Shown: positions 25,519 through 33,081 of the stretch, piece by piece
How the letters are laid out: each line of letters begins with the position of its first letter
How positions within the stretch are numbered: position 1 is the stretch's first letter
Origin: Aidingimonas halophila
GTDB lineage: Bacteria > Pseudomonadota > Gammaproteobacteria > Pseudomonadales > Halomonadaceae
Reading direction: 5' to 3'
NCBI RefSeq assembly: GCF_900106955.1
Contig: NZ_FNNI01000003.1
Coordinates: 62,001 to 126,000, forward strand
DNA length: 64,000 bases
The notes under the pieces: model-generated
What the model was told of the DNA's origin: nothing
The model's database searches: none
What the model saw: the letters and a program-made list of their open reading frames with translations, nothing else
Program-made: the position numbers and the translations under genes

Positions 25519-26403
25519 TTATATCTCCTCGATAACAAATGCCACTGCAGAGGCATCATCTTTAAGCTTAATTCTCGGAAACTGATCAGCCTCTTTATCG
25601 CTATTTTCAACTTCCCGAATACGATTTAAAATATAACTTACCCCATAATTAAAAGAAACTTCAAATATCTCCTTTTCTGAGAATATACCGTAGGTATCTA
25701 CTGCACGATAAAAACCATCACTCATTGCAAGCATTTTCATTCCATGCCTAGCAGGAATTAACAATCTCTCTAATGAAACAGATGTATTGACAGAAGGCTC
25801 GACAACATCATATCCAAACATCTTGTTTCTTAGCCCCCTGTTCTCAACTATTTTTGGAGCAATAAGTTTAAATGCTTCAGAATGAGATAATCCCTCTTTT
25901 CTATACCCAGAGTACTGTTCTAGAACTAAAGCATCAAGTGCCTTAACAGAGTTATATCCAAAGCAAGAAATCTCTCCTTTTTCATCCTCATAAAGTAGCG
26001 TACAATCTCCAGCATTAGAGATTTCTAGCAGATTATTAACAAGCCTGGCTACTCCAACACATGCGAATGGAATCTCTAACTCATCCCCGTAAGAGAGCTG
26101 AGGAAAACTACTATACTCGTTACCGGTATCAACTTGGATTTTATGAATAAGATCGCGAGCACACCCCCACTCATCCACCTGAGACATAAAACATTCAGAA
26201 AATCTTCTAACAAACCATGATGCATCATTGGGATATTTTGTCTTTTTCAACGCCCCCATAGGCGCAGCGCCATCCATCCATAATATACAATTAGATGATG
26301 CCGCTATATAGTCTGCATTTTCTTCACCCAAAGGGTCTGCAACCTCTTCAATAATTCTAAATCTAAATGAATTTTTCATGCTATGGGAAAAGCTAGATGA
26401 CAT
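25519..26403 (-). CDS. PP2C-like protein phosphatase domain protein
   Basis: 294 residues. Features of metal-dependent PP2C phosphatases are visible in order: WMDGAAPMG (DG metal site), ISNAGDCTLLYEDEKGE (GD), MLAMSDGFYRAV (SDG) and LKDDASAVAFV (DD near the C-terminus). The N-terminal catalytic Arg/Glu pattern is degenerate, so this could be a substrate-specific phosphatase rather than one acting on phosphoproteins. AAGGAG 7 nt upstream fixes the start at 26403, overlapping the upstream gene by 11 bp. Its partner kinase, if any, is not in the cassette. Confidence 0.75.
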   Translation of the reverse strand: MSSSFSHSMKNSFRFRIIEEVADPLGEENADYIAASSNCILWMDGAAPMGALKKTKYPNDASWFVRRFSECFMSQVDEWGCARDLIHKIQVDTGNEYSSFPQLSYGDELEIPFACVGVARLVNNLLEISNAGDCTLLYEDEKGEISCFGYNSVKALDALVLEQYSGYRKEGLSHSEAFKLIAPKIVENRGLRNKMFGYDVVEPSVNTSVSLERLLIPARHGMKMLAMSDGFYRAVDTYGIFSEKEIFEVSFNYGVSYILNRIREVENSDKEADQFPRIKLKDDASAVAFVIEEI

Positions 26404-27946
26404 TACAAGGCTCCTTGTGGGATCTAATCACATTAGCTCTTTCTTTTGCAATCTCCTTTAGCTGCCTGAATTCATGGTCACTCTCCACATGGAGCCTCAT
26501 ATTTATTTTCTCTAAAGGGTCATGGTTAAGGTCGTATGCTTGAATGACCTCAGATTTTCCGAATCTTTGACTTGGCATATCTATATAGACTAGCTTCTTG
26601 GAGTTAGATCTAACAGCTATTTTTATTGGTTTGAATGGTATGGCACACACTCCTGGAGTTGCATGCTCAGAAATAACCCACTCTCTAGAACTGTCACTAA
26701 CAATTTTACTTAGATATTTATCTTCTTTTACAATATTTTTTAAAATCATTCCTGTATCTTCTGTAGACAAAAGATTGAAAAAATCTCCTGAATTCTTTCC
26801 ATCATAAACCATAAATGGAACGTGAGTTAGCTCATCATAAAAATTCAAGTGATCTGATACACCATAATGTGCACCATACCCGTATCGTTCAGCTCGGTGA
26901 TCACCATGGTCAGCAGTCATTGCTACGATAGTTTCACTCTTATTTGAAGACTCTTTGATTTTTTTTAAGAAGTGTCCTAAGTGATAATCAGCAAACCTAA
27001 CTGCACGCCAATCACTACGTTCGCCCTGACCTTCATACCTTTGTTCAAAACGCCCATATGGGTTTAGTGAGTTAGGATATCTTCTAAATTTAATTGCGTC
27101 ATTTGAAATCGGGCCTAGACCAGATAAATCTTCTGTTAGAGTTCCATGCACATCTGTAAGATGTAGGTAGAGAAAAAATGGCTCTGAAACACCTTTCAAT
27201 ATTTCCATAGCCCTATTTAAGACGTAATCAGCATCTGGATAGTGAGGCCCTAAACGCAAACCAGGAAGAATATTAAACCAAGGAGATTTTCCTTGCATGG
27301 CTTTGTGAGCATACTCATTTCCATTACGGTTTAGGCAGTGCAGCTCTTCCAGCGCTAACTTCTCTATCTTAGAGAATTTCCAGTTATCTATTTGAGGTGC
27401 GTATGCAACCTTGCCTCCATCTTGCTCCTCGATCCTCTTCCTTGAAAAGTCGACTGCATATGGAATGTATGCGTTTAGCTTTTTTTTCGCATAATAAAGT
27501 GCAGCTTCATCAGGCATTCCCAATAATTTTTTCTTAGCTGCCAAATAACTCAAGTCATTGCGCCAAACTGCATTTGCATGCCATGCGACATCGTGGAGTT
27601 CTAAATATTCATCAAACCCTTTCCCGTATCCATAGCAGCTACTAGTGTGGTAGTCTGTCGTTATTCCAATCGTTTTATAACCGCGCCTCTTGTACCAGTC
27701 AGCTAATGTTTCACCTCTCCCGCTAATTCCTAAATGGTATCCACCATTGCTAAGAGGCAACTGGCCAGCTAATATTCCAGGCATTGCGAACTGAGTTGGG
27801 AAGCTCACCGAGTGAACATTATGGAAGTGCATTCCTTCAGAGAAAAAATCATCTATCAAAGGGGTGTGAGATGGGCGAGCATTATGCTTTCCTCCTACAA
27901 GTCCATATTTCAGCGCATCTACAACAATAAAAATTACATTTTTCAT
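26393..27946 (-). CDS. Alkaline phosphatase superfamily (sulfatase-like) hydrolase
   Basis: 517 residues with the sulfatase/phosphoglycerol-transferase fold: N-terminal metal site NVIFIVVDALKYG, central FFLYLHLTDVHGT, and the second metal site VAMTADHGDHRAERYGYGAHYG. The nucleophile region reads SVSFPTQFAMPGILAG, with Ser/Thr instead of the Cys-x-Pro-x-Arg of formylglycine sulfatases. A phosphodiester, phosphonate or phospho-transfer activity is therefore likelier than sulfate ester hydrolysis. No signal peptide or membrane anchor, so it is cytoplasmic. ATG 27946 overlaps the dioxygenase stop by 4 bp. Substrate unknown. Confidence 0.82.
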   Translation of the reverse strand: MKNVIFIVVDALKYGLVGGKHNARPSHTPLIDDFFSEGMHFHNVHSVSFPTQFAMPGILAGQLPLSNGGYHLGISGRGETLADWYKRRGYKTIGITTDYHTSSCYGYGKGFDEYLELHDVAWHANAVWRNDLSYLAAKKKLLGMPDEAALYYAKKKLNAYIPYAVDFSRKRIEEQDGGKVAYAPQIDNWKFSKIEKLALEELHCLNRNGNEYAHKAMQGKSPWFNILPGLRLGPHYPDADYVLNRAMEILKGVSEPFFLYLHLTDVHGTLTEDLSGLGPISNDAIKFRRYPNSLNPYGRFEQRYEGQGERSDWRAVRFADYHLGHFLKKIKESSNKSETIVAMTADHGDHRAERYGYGAHYGVSDHLNFYDELTHVPFMVYDGKNSGDFFNLLSTEDTGMILKNIVKEDKYLSKIVSDSSREWVISEHATPGVCAIPFKPIKIAVRSNSKKLVYIDMPSQRFGKSEVIQAYDLNHDPLEKINMRLHVESDHEFRQLKEIAKERANVIRSHKEPCNVI

Positions 27947-28695
27947 ATCAAAGCCCACTTGGACATCTTTGTTTTATCGTTCAAGAAGAATCCCTGTTCA
28001 TAGTCCTCAATGTTTCTAAGGTGAACTCTCAACATCTCGCGAGATCCTATGAACTTTGTTCTTCCGTGCAGCCATTGGCAATTATTTATTATTAGGGCAT
28101 CTCTTGGTTCAAGTTTTAGTATTTCCTCTAATGATTCGGCAAACTGCAGAAATCTCTCAACGAAGATAAGGTCTTTGTGGCGATAATACCCTCGACCATC
28201 GCAGCGAAATTGTAGTGAAATACTTCCGTTGGATTGCTTTTTATATATGGGGCCAGTATAAGAGTCTACCAAGTCGCTATATATAACTTGGTCTTCCTTG
28301 ATTGCCCATTCCGCAATATCAGGAGCTTGTTGGTAAAGTGTTTCTAAAAGCTTCCTACCATCAACGCACCTAGTGTCCCCGCCGACTTTAGCTTGCTCGA
28401 CACAATAAAGTGCTACTAAGTTTGGTGGTAACGTTATATTGGCTCGATCCGTATGTAATGCTAATTCATCCCGAGAGAAGCCAGCGAAACCAGCTTTGTC
28501 GCGAAGTGGCTCCTTAGAAGCAACGCTCGTAATTCCAAATTTATCAGAATCGCGATGAGGAACTATATCTCCAATTTTTTCACACAACCAAAGAAAATCC
28601 GACTTGGAGGAAATGTTTTTTACTAATACTGCGCCATCGTGACTTAGCGTTTTGGCGATTGCAGGATAATCATTTATATCATGTCTCTTTATCAT
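27943..28695 (-). CDS. TauD/TfdA-like Fe(II)/2-oxoglutarate dioxygenase
   Basis: 250 residues. The iron triad is His81 and Asp83 (in LALHTDRANI) and His210 (in NCQWLHGRTKF); an Arg in MLRVHLRN (223/227) is suited to binding 2-oxoglutarate. The family hydroxylates or desaturates small acids, amines, sulfonates or phosphonates, and is common in natural-product pathways (clavaminate-synthase-like). AGAGG 6 nt before the ATG. First gene of the six-gene AT-rich operon; the start-stop overlaps downstream argue that all six act together. Confidence 0.88.
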   Translation of the reverse strand: MIKRHDINDYPAIAKTLSHDGAVLVKNISSKSDFLWLCEKIGDIVPHRDSDKFGITSVASKEPLRDKAGFAGFSRDELALHTDRANITLPPNLVALYCVEQAKVGGDTRCVDGRKLLETLYQQAPDIAEWAIKEDQVIYSDLVDSYTGPIYKKQSNGSISLQFRCDGRGYYRHKDLIFVERFLQFAESLEEILKLEPRDALIINNCQWLHGRTKFIGSREMLRVHLRNIEDYEQGFFLNDKTKMSKWALI

Positions 28696-29072
28696 AATGT
28701 ACCTCTCCCACCCTTGAACGGCTTATCAATTCTGTACAAGCCAATAGCAGTCATATTGCTATTAAAGCAAGTTCAAAGCTTGCCTTACCAAAATAGTGAC
28801 TACAAATTAGTCGTGTCAAATGATTATTTAATCAATGGAGGCATCACTCACGCAGTAATAAAAAATTTACACCTTATAAAACAATATTTTAAAGCAACCA
28901 ATAGTCAATGTCTTACAAAAATAATAGTCAATGTCTTACAGAAGAATAGATAAAACCTTACATCCTAGCGACGTCACCCCCTGATTGAGTCGGCTTGTCC
29001 TAGCTTAATAAAAGCGTCATCCGGTCGCTGTTAATAAAGTCGATTAACGATGGAGCGATTATTCAGTCAGAC
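28696..29072. other. AT-rich leader region of the six-gene cassette
   Basis: About 375 bp with no credible gene; a small plus-strand frame at 28681-28953 has no ribosome site or family features. It must contain the promoter of the minus-strand operon. Visible structure: GCAAG...CTTGC inverted repeat near 28769-28785 and an 18-bp tandem direct repeat at 28900-28940. Confidence 0.5.
28900..28940. repeat. 18-bp tandem direct repeat
   Basis: AATAGTCAATGTCTTACA occurs at 28900-28917 and again exactly at 28923-28940, a period of 23 bp. It lies 205-245 bp upstream of the dioxygenase gene. It could be a regulator binding site or a small duplication. Confidence 0.75.
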
Positions 29073-29405
29073 TGATTTTTTCCAGCAACACTGAGGTTAA
29101 ACATGGCAAGATCGATAACATCAATGAAGAAGAAATCTTATACCCGTTACTCAGATGCCTACCGTCAAGAAGCATTAGCGCTAGCTGATCGCATTGGCGT
29201 TGCAGCAGCGGCTCGTGAACTGGGCATGCATACGAGCCAGCTTTATCAGTGGCGCTCTAAAGCCCAGCTTCAGCAAGACACCTCTGAACGAGAGCAGTCG
29301 TTGGCAGAAGAAAACGCTCGCTTGAAGCGCCAGTTAGCCGAAGCCAACGAAGAGCTGGCCATCACAAAAAAGGCCGCGGTGTACTTTGCGAGACGCCTGA
29401 AGTGA
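29073..29405 (+). CDS. IS3-type element left end: inverted repeat and transposase OrfA
   Basis: OrfA starts at ATG 29103 and codes for 100 residues: a helix-turn-helix (YTRYSDAYRQEALALADRIGVAAAARELGMHTSQLYQWRSKA region) and a C-terminal leucine-zipper-like coiled coil (EREQSLAEENARLKRQLAE). The left end repeat TGATTTTTTCCAGCAAC (29073-29089) matches the reverse complement of the right-end remnant at 23251-23267 in 14 of 17 positions. This is therefore the left half of the same element type whose right half is on the other side of the cassette. Confidence 0.87.
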
Positions 29406-29808
29406 AGTACGCCTTTATCCATCGTCATCGCCAGGCCTTCAGTATTCAGCGTATGTGCCAAGTGATAGGTGTCGCTCGAAGTGGCTACTACGTTTGGCAA
29501 CAACGCCAGGGGGCATCATCGCCAAAGCGCTGTCAGCAAGCCATTATCGATCAGCGCGTGGCCGGGGCTTACCACCAACGTAAAGGGCGCTCAGGCGCTC
29601 CGAGACTGGCCCTCGACCTGCGAGACGATGGAATGCCGATTAACCGTAAGACGGTGGCTTACAGCGACAAGGCTTGCGCGCTAAAGCAGCTCGTAAGTTC
29701 AAGGCCACTACAAACTCTCGGCATTCGCTGCCGGTGGCACCGAATCTACTAGAGCAAAACTTCACGGCCTCAGCCCCCAATCAAAAGTGGGTGGGTGATA
29801 TCACCTAT
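29402..29808 (+). pseudogene. IS3-type transposase OrfB, frameshifted and cut by intron sequence
   Basis: OrfB begins at 29402, overlapping OrfA by 4 bp, with MKYAFIHRHRQAFSIQRMCQ and a GRSGAPRLALDLRDDGM region. A frameshift near 29665 breaks it; the shifted frame continues as [20 protein letters not shown] and then [10 protein letters not shown], the start of the integrase core. There it runs directly into the 5' end of the group II intron sequence at 29810. The rest of the integrase core is missing here, but a matching C-terminus lies at 23010-23237. Confidence 0.85.
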
Positions 29809-29809
29809 T

Positions 29810-29904
29810 GGTGTGCCTCGACCCTGACGACTGCGGGAAGCAGTTGAACGGGCACAAGCATGACTGGAATACCTTCGTGTCGGACAGGATGTTCTCAGTG
29901 AAGG
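29810..29904 (+). repeat. Second copy of the group II intron 5' end (direct repeat)
   Basis: 29809-29904 is identical over 96 bp to 20750-20845, beginning GTGTGCC and ending GTGAAGG. It is fused directly to the 3' half of tctC. Together the two copies delimit a 9,059-bp unit. No other intron part is present here. Confidence 0.93.
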
Positions 29905-30316
29905 GGCGGCCCCTGGACTGCAGGAACTGGCTGCCGGCGGTGTCGATTTCGTGTTCTCTTCACTGCCCGAGTCCGAATCGATGCGTCAATCGGATCGGGT
30001 CAGGTCGCTGGCCGTATTCGCCGAAGAGCGTCTCGATGCCTTCCCGGACATTCCCACCGCGGAAGAGATCACGGGCGACCCTTGGGCCGCCGGTACCTGG
30101 CGCGGCGTGGTCGGCCCCGCAGGCTTGCCAGGCGATGTCAGGGAAACGTTGGTCGAGGCGTCACAAGCCGTCTATGAATCCGAGGAGTTTCAGAGTTTCA
30201 TGGCCGACCAGGGCTTTGGCACTCAATGGAAAGGACCGGAGGACTTCCGCGACTTCATGGCCGAGGCCGACGACAACAACGCCGAGATCATCGACAAGTT
30301 AGGCTTGGCCGAATAA
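29905..30316 (+). pseudogene. tctC 3' part: TTT transporter solute-binding protein
   Basis: The frame GAAPGLQELAAGGVDFVF... SMRQSDRVRSLAVFAEERL...PTAEEI... GVVGPAGLP is the C-terminal half of a TctC/Bug binding protein and ends at the TAA 30314-30316, 33 bp before tctB. It lacks its own start; a GTG at 29951 lies inside the domain. It is the continuation of the fragment ending at 20750, minus about 75-80 codons. Gene order cupin-tctC-tctB-tctA would be normal without the insertion. Confidence 0.88.
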
Positions 30317-30349
30317 TCCCACTATCCCGTAGCGAGACAGGGTTTCGTC

Positions 30350-30820
30350 ATGCGAATCAACGATCTCGTCTTGGGTCTGGTAATGGCGCTGCTCGGCGCC
30401 ATTACCGTGTGGGCTTCCCAGGATTTCAACACACTTCCGCGTCAATCCTTCGGCGCGGGCAGTTTTCCTATCCTGGTGGGGAGCCTGCTGATTTTCCTGG
30501 GGCTGTTACTGGCATTACGCAGTTTTCAGCAACACCGCGTGCTGTTTTCCTGGCAGGGTCAAATCAGCCTGTCTCACACCCTGGCTTGCCTGGTGGCTGT
30601 CGTGGTGGCCGTAGCCGGTTATGCACTCCTCACACCGATTCTCGGCTTTCCTCTGGTTGAACCGGTCATGCTGACCTTGTTGATCGGTTGGCTGTCGAAG
30701 GGTCGATGGTCACTGGCACTGATCATTGCCATCGTAAGCACCATCCTGATCTGGATCGTCTTTGCGCAACTGCTCCATGTCCCCCTGGCACTGGGGATTC
30801 TTGAAGAGGTGGTTTACTGA
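30350..30820 (+). CDS. tctB: Tripartite tricarboxylate transporter small subunit TctB
   Basis: 156 residues with four membrane helices. The N-terminus RINDLVLGLVMALLGAITVWASQDF and FGAGSFPILVGSLLIFLGLLLALRS are the TctB pattern. With TctA and a periplasmic TctC it forms a secondary carboxylate transporter. Its stop overlaps the tctA start by 1 bp (TGATG). Since the adjacent tctC is broken, uptake through this system would need another binding protein. Confidence 0.9.
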   Translation: MRINDLVLGLVMALLGAITVWASQDFNTLPRQSFGAGSFPILVGSLLIFLGLLLALRSFQQHRVLFSWQGQISLSHTLACLVAVVVAVAGYALLTPILGFPLVEPVMLTLLIGWLSKGRWSLALIIAIVSTILIWIVFAQLLHVPLALGILEEVVY

Positions 30821-32325
30821 TGGCAGCGCTAACCGATGCCTTGGCCATGGTGTTCACTTGGGAGGTTCTGGTCGTCATCCTGGGCGCCTCCCTGTTCGGG
30901 TTGTTGATCGGTTCCATCCCGGGGCTGACGGCAACCATGGCCACCGCGCTACTGGTGCCGGTCACCTTTTTCATGGAGCCCCTGCCGGCCATTAGTGCCA
31001 TCGTTGCCGCCACGGCCATGGCCATCGTGGCCGGCGATATTCCCGGGGCCTTGCTGCGCATTCCGGGGACACCGGCCTCAGCCGCCTACACCGACGAGGC
31101 CTATCTCATGGGACGCCAGGGCAAGTTGGGACAGGCCTTGGGTGTCAATCTTGCCTGCTCGGTCGTGGGCGGGATCATCGGGGTGGCGATCCTGGCTTTC
31201 CTTTCCCCACTCGTTGCCGATTTTGCACTTCAATTCACCAGCGATGAGTACTTCTGGCTCGCCCTGTTGGGGCTTTCCTGTGCCGTACTGGTCTCCGGGG
31301 CCGACGCGCTCAAGGGGGCCATTTCCATGCTGCTGGGCCTGTTGATATCGATGGTCGGTATGGATTCGGTCTCGGGCCAGGTGCGTTTCACGTTCGGCAT
31401 TTCCGATCTGATGAGCGGCATTTCCATCCTGCCGGTATTGATCGGTTTGTTTGCCATTGCCGAATTGCTGCGCCGACTTCCCGAGATCGGCATGAGCTCA
31501 CTACCCACCCCACCGCCAGTCGACAAGCCCTTTCAAGGCGTCGGTCGATTGATGTGGCGTTACAAGGGGGGGATGGCACGTAGCGGCGTTCTCGGCACCT
31601 TGATCGGCGCGCTGCCCGGGGCCGGGGCCGACATCGCCTCCTGGATCAATTATGCGCTCTCACGGCGATTGTCGCGTACCCCGGAAAAGTTCGGGACGGG
31701 ACACCCCGAAGGCTTGGTTGCCGCCAGCTCCGCCAACAATGCCGCCCTATCCGGCGCCTATGTCCCCGCGCTGGTATTCGGCATCCCCGGCGATACCATC
31801 ACGGCCATCATCATCGGGGTATTGATGATGAAGGGCATTACCCCCGGGCCGGATGTCTTCACCGCCGATGCCACACTGGTCAACGCGATTTTCATCGTCT
31901 TCGTGCTGGCCAACCTCCTGCTGTTGCCCCTGGGGCTGCTGGCGATTCGGGGCGCACGCCATATCCTGTCGGTACCTCAGAGCGTTCTGTATCCGCTGAT
32001 TCTGCTGTTCTGCATCGTCGGTGCTTATGCTGCCAACAACAGCATGCTGGATGTCTGGTTGATGCTCGGGTTGGGCATCCTCGCCTATGTCCTGGTGGAG
32101 AATGAATTTCCCATCGGCCCCATGATCCTCGCGGTCATCCTGGGGCCAGTGGTGGAGAGCAATTTCATGCGCTCCATGATCAAGTCCAACGGCGAACTGC
32201 TGACGTTATTCGATCGCCCTATCGCTGCCACCCTCGGCGCACTGGCACTGCTTGTCTGGCTTGCGCTGATCGGTTCCAGCGTGAGGTCCGTCTGGCGTTC
32301 CCGGACAACGACCGCATCGCCTTAG
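30820..32325 (+). CDS. tctA: Tripartite tricarboxylate transporter large subunit TctA
   Basis: 501 residues, about 11-12 membrane helices. GSIPGLTATMATALLVPVTFFM and GALPGAGADIASWINYALSRR are the two repeated Gly-Pro signature regions of TctA, and IPGDTITAIIIGVLMMKGITPGP is highly conserved. This subunit is the membrane channel that moves carboxylates with cations. The substrate cannot be told, but the flanking dehydrogenases and cupin dioxygenase suggest an (aromatic) acid. Confidence 0.93.
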   Translation: MAALTDALAMVFTWEVLVVILGASLFGLLIGSIPGLTATMATALLVPVTFFMEPLPAISAIVAATAMAIVAGDIPGALLRIPGTPASAAYTDEAYLMGRQGKLGQALGVNLACSVVGGIIGVAILAFLSPLVADFALQFTSDEYFWLALLGLSCAVLVSGADALKGAISMLLGLLISMVGMDSVSGQVRFTFGISDLMSGISILPVLIGLFAIAELLRRLPEIGMSSLPTPPPVDKPFQGVGRLMWRYKGGMARSGVLGTLIGALPGAGADIASWINYALSRRLSRTPEKFGTGHPEGLVAASSANNAALSGAYVPALVFGIPGDTITAIIIGVLMMKGITPGPDVFTADATLVNAIFIVFVLANLLLLPLGLLAIRGARHILSVPQSVLYPLILLFCIVGAYAANNSMLDVWLMLGLGILAYVLVENEFPIGPMILAVILGPVVESNFMRSMIKSNGELLTLFDRPIAATLGALALLVWLALIGSSVRSVWRSRTTTASP

Positions 32326-32345
32326 CCAGTATTGCAAGGAGAGTT

Positions 32346-33041
32346 ATGAACACCGTCGTCGTCATTGGAGGCAGCACCGGTATCGGCAAGGCCATTGCCC
32401 AGGCATTCCACGCTCAAGGCGATGAAGTGCATGTGACCGGTATTGAGGCACCCGAGGCCATGCAGCTTGACGTGGCTGGCAAACATCACCTCGATGTGCG
32501 TCACGATCACGAGGTCAGAGACTTTTTCAGCGCATTCTCGCGCCTTGATGTGCTGGTCAACTGTGCCGGAGTCATTCAGCGAGGCGGAAAGGAATTCAGT
32601 CCCGATGGTTTCGCCGAGGTCGTCGATATCAACCTCAATGGCACGCAACGCTGCTGTCATGCGGCCCATGCGGCCCTGCAGGCCACCAAGGGGTGCATCA
32701 TCAATACCGCTTCGATGCTTTCGTTCTTCGGTAGTGGCCATGCCCCTGCCTATTCGGCTTCCAAGGGCGGTGTAGCGCAGCTGACTCGTTCGCTGGCCAT
32801 TGCCTGGGCCCCGGAGGGGATTCGGGTCAATGCCCTGGCGCCGGGCTGGATTGCAACCGATCTGACCTCGGCACTCACCCAGGACACAGAACGCTCCAAC
32901 GAGCTGGTCGGTCGCACACCACTGGGCCGTTGGGGCGCCCCCGAGGATCTGACCGAACCGGCTCTGTTCCTGGCATCCCCCGGGGCCAGGTTCATCACTG
33001 GTGCCATACTGCCCGTGGATGGTGGCTATTCCGCCCGTTGA
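32346..33041 (+). CDS. Short-chain dehydrogenase/reductase
   Basis: 231 residues. Nucleotide-binding GGSTGIGKA near the N-terminus, NCAG (the NAG motif), catalytic Ser in INTASMLSF, and YSASKGG (Tyr-x-x-x-Lys). C-terminal ITGAILPVDGGYSAR is typical of SDRs. AGGAG lies just before the ATG and it follows tctA by 20 bp, so it belongs to the IclR-linked operon. It probably oxidises a hydroxyl group of the imported substrate. Confidence 0.88.
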   Translation: MNTVVVIGGSTGIGKAIAQAFHAQGDEVHVTGIEAPEAMQLDVAGKHHLDVRHDHEVRDFFSAFSRLDVLVNCAGVIQRGGKEFSPDGFAEVVDINLNGTQRCCHAAHAALQATKGCIINTASMLSFFGSGHAPAYSASKGGVAQLTRSLAIAWAPEGIRVNALAPGWIATDLTSALTQDTERSNELVGRTPLGRWGAPEDLTEPALFLASPGARFITGAILPVDGGYSAR

Positions 33042-33081
33042 TAGACATGATCGAGAATCCTAACCACTTAAGGAGACATGC

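Noticed and set aside
23458-28695. Six-gene cassette as a teichoic-acid or capsule locus because of the TagD-like protein
   Set aside because: No glycosyltransferase, polymerase or ABC exporter of such loci is present and the other five families do not fit.
28681-28953. A 90-codon plus-strand frame in the AT-rich leader
   Set aside because: Its start lies inside the dioxygenase gene, it has no ribosome site or recognisable features, and it overlaps the 18-bp repeats that look non-coding.
20751-29904. The repeat-bounded module as a classical composite transposon
   Set aside because: The flanking repeats are intron 5' ends, not insertion sequences with end repeats, and no target-site duplication is seen at the tctC junctions, where about 75-80 codons are lost.
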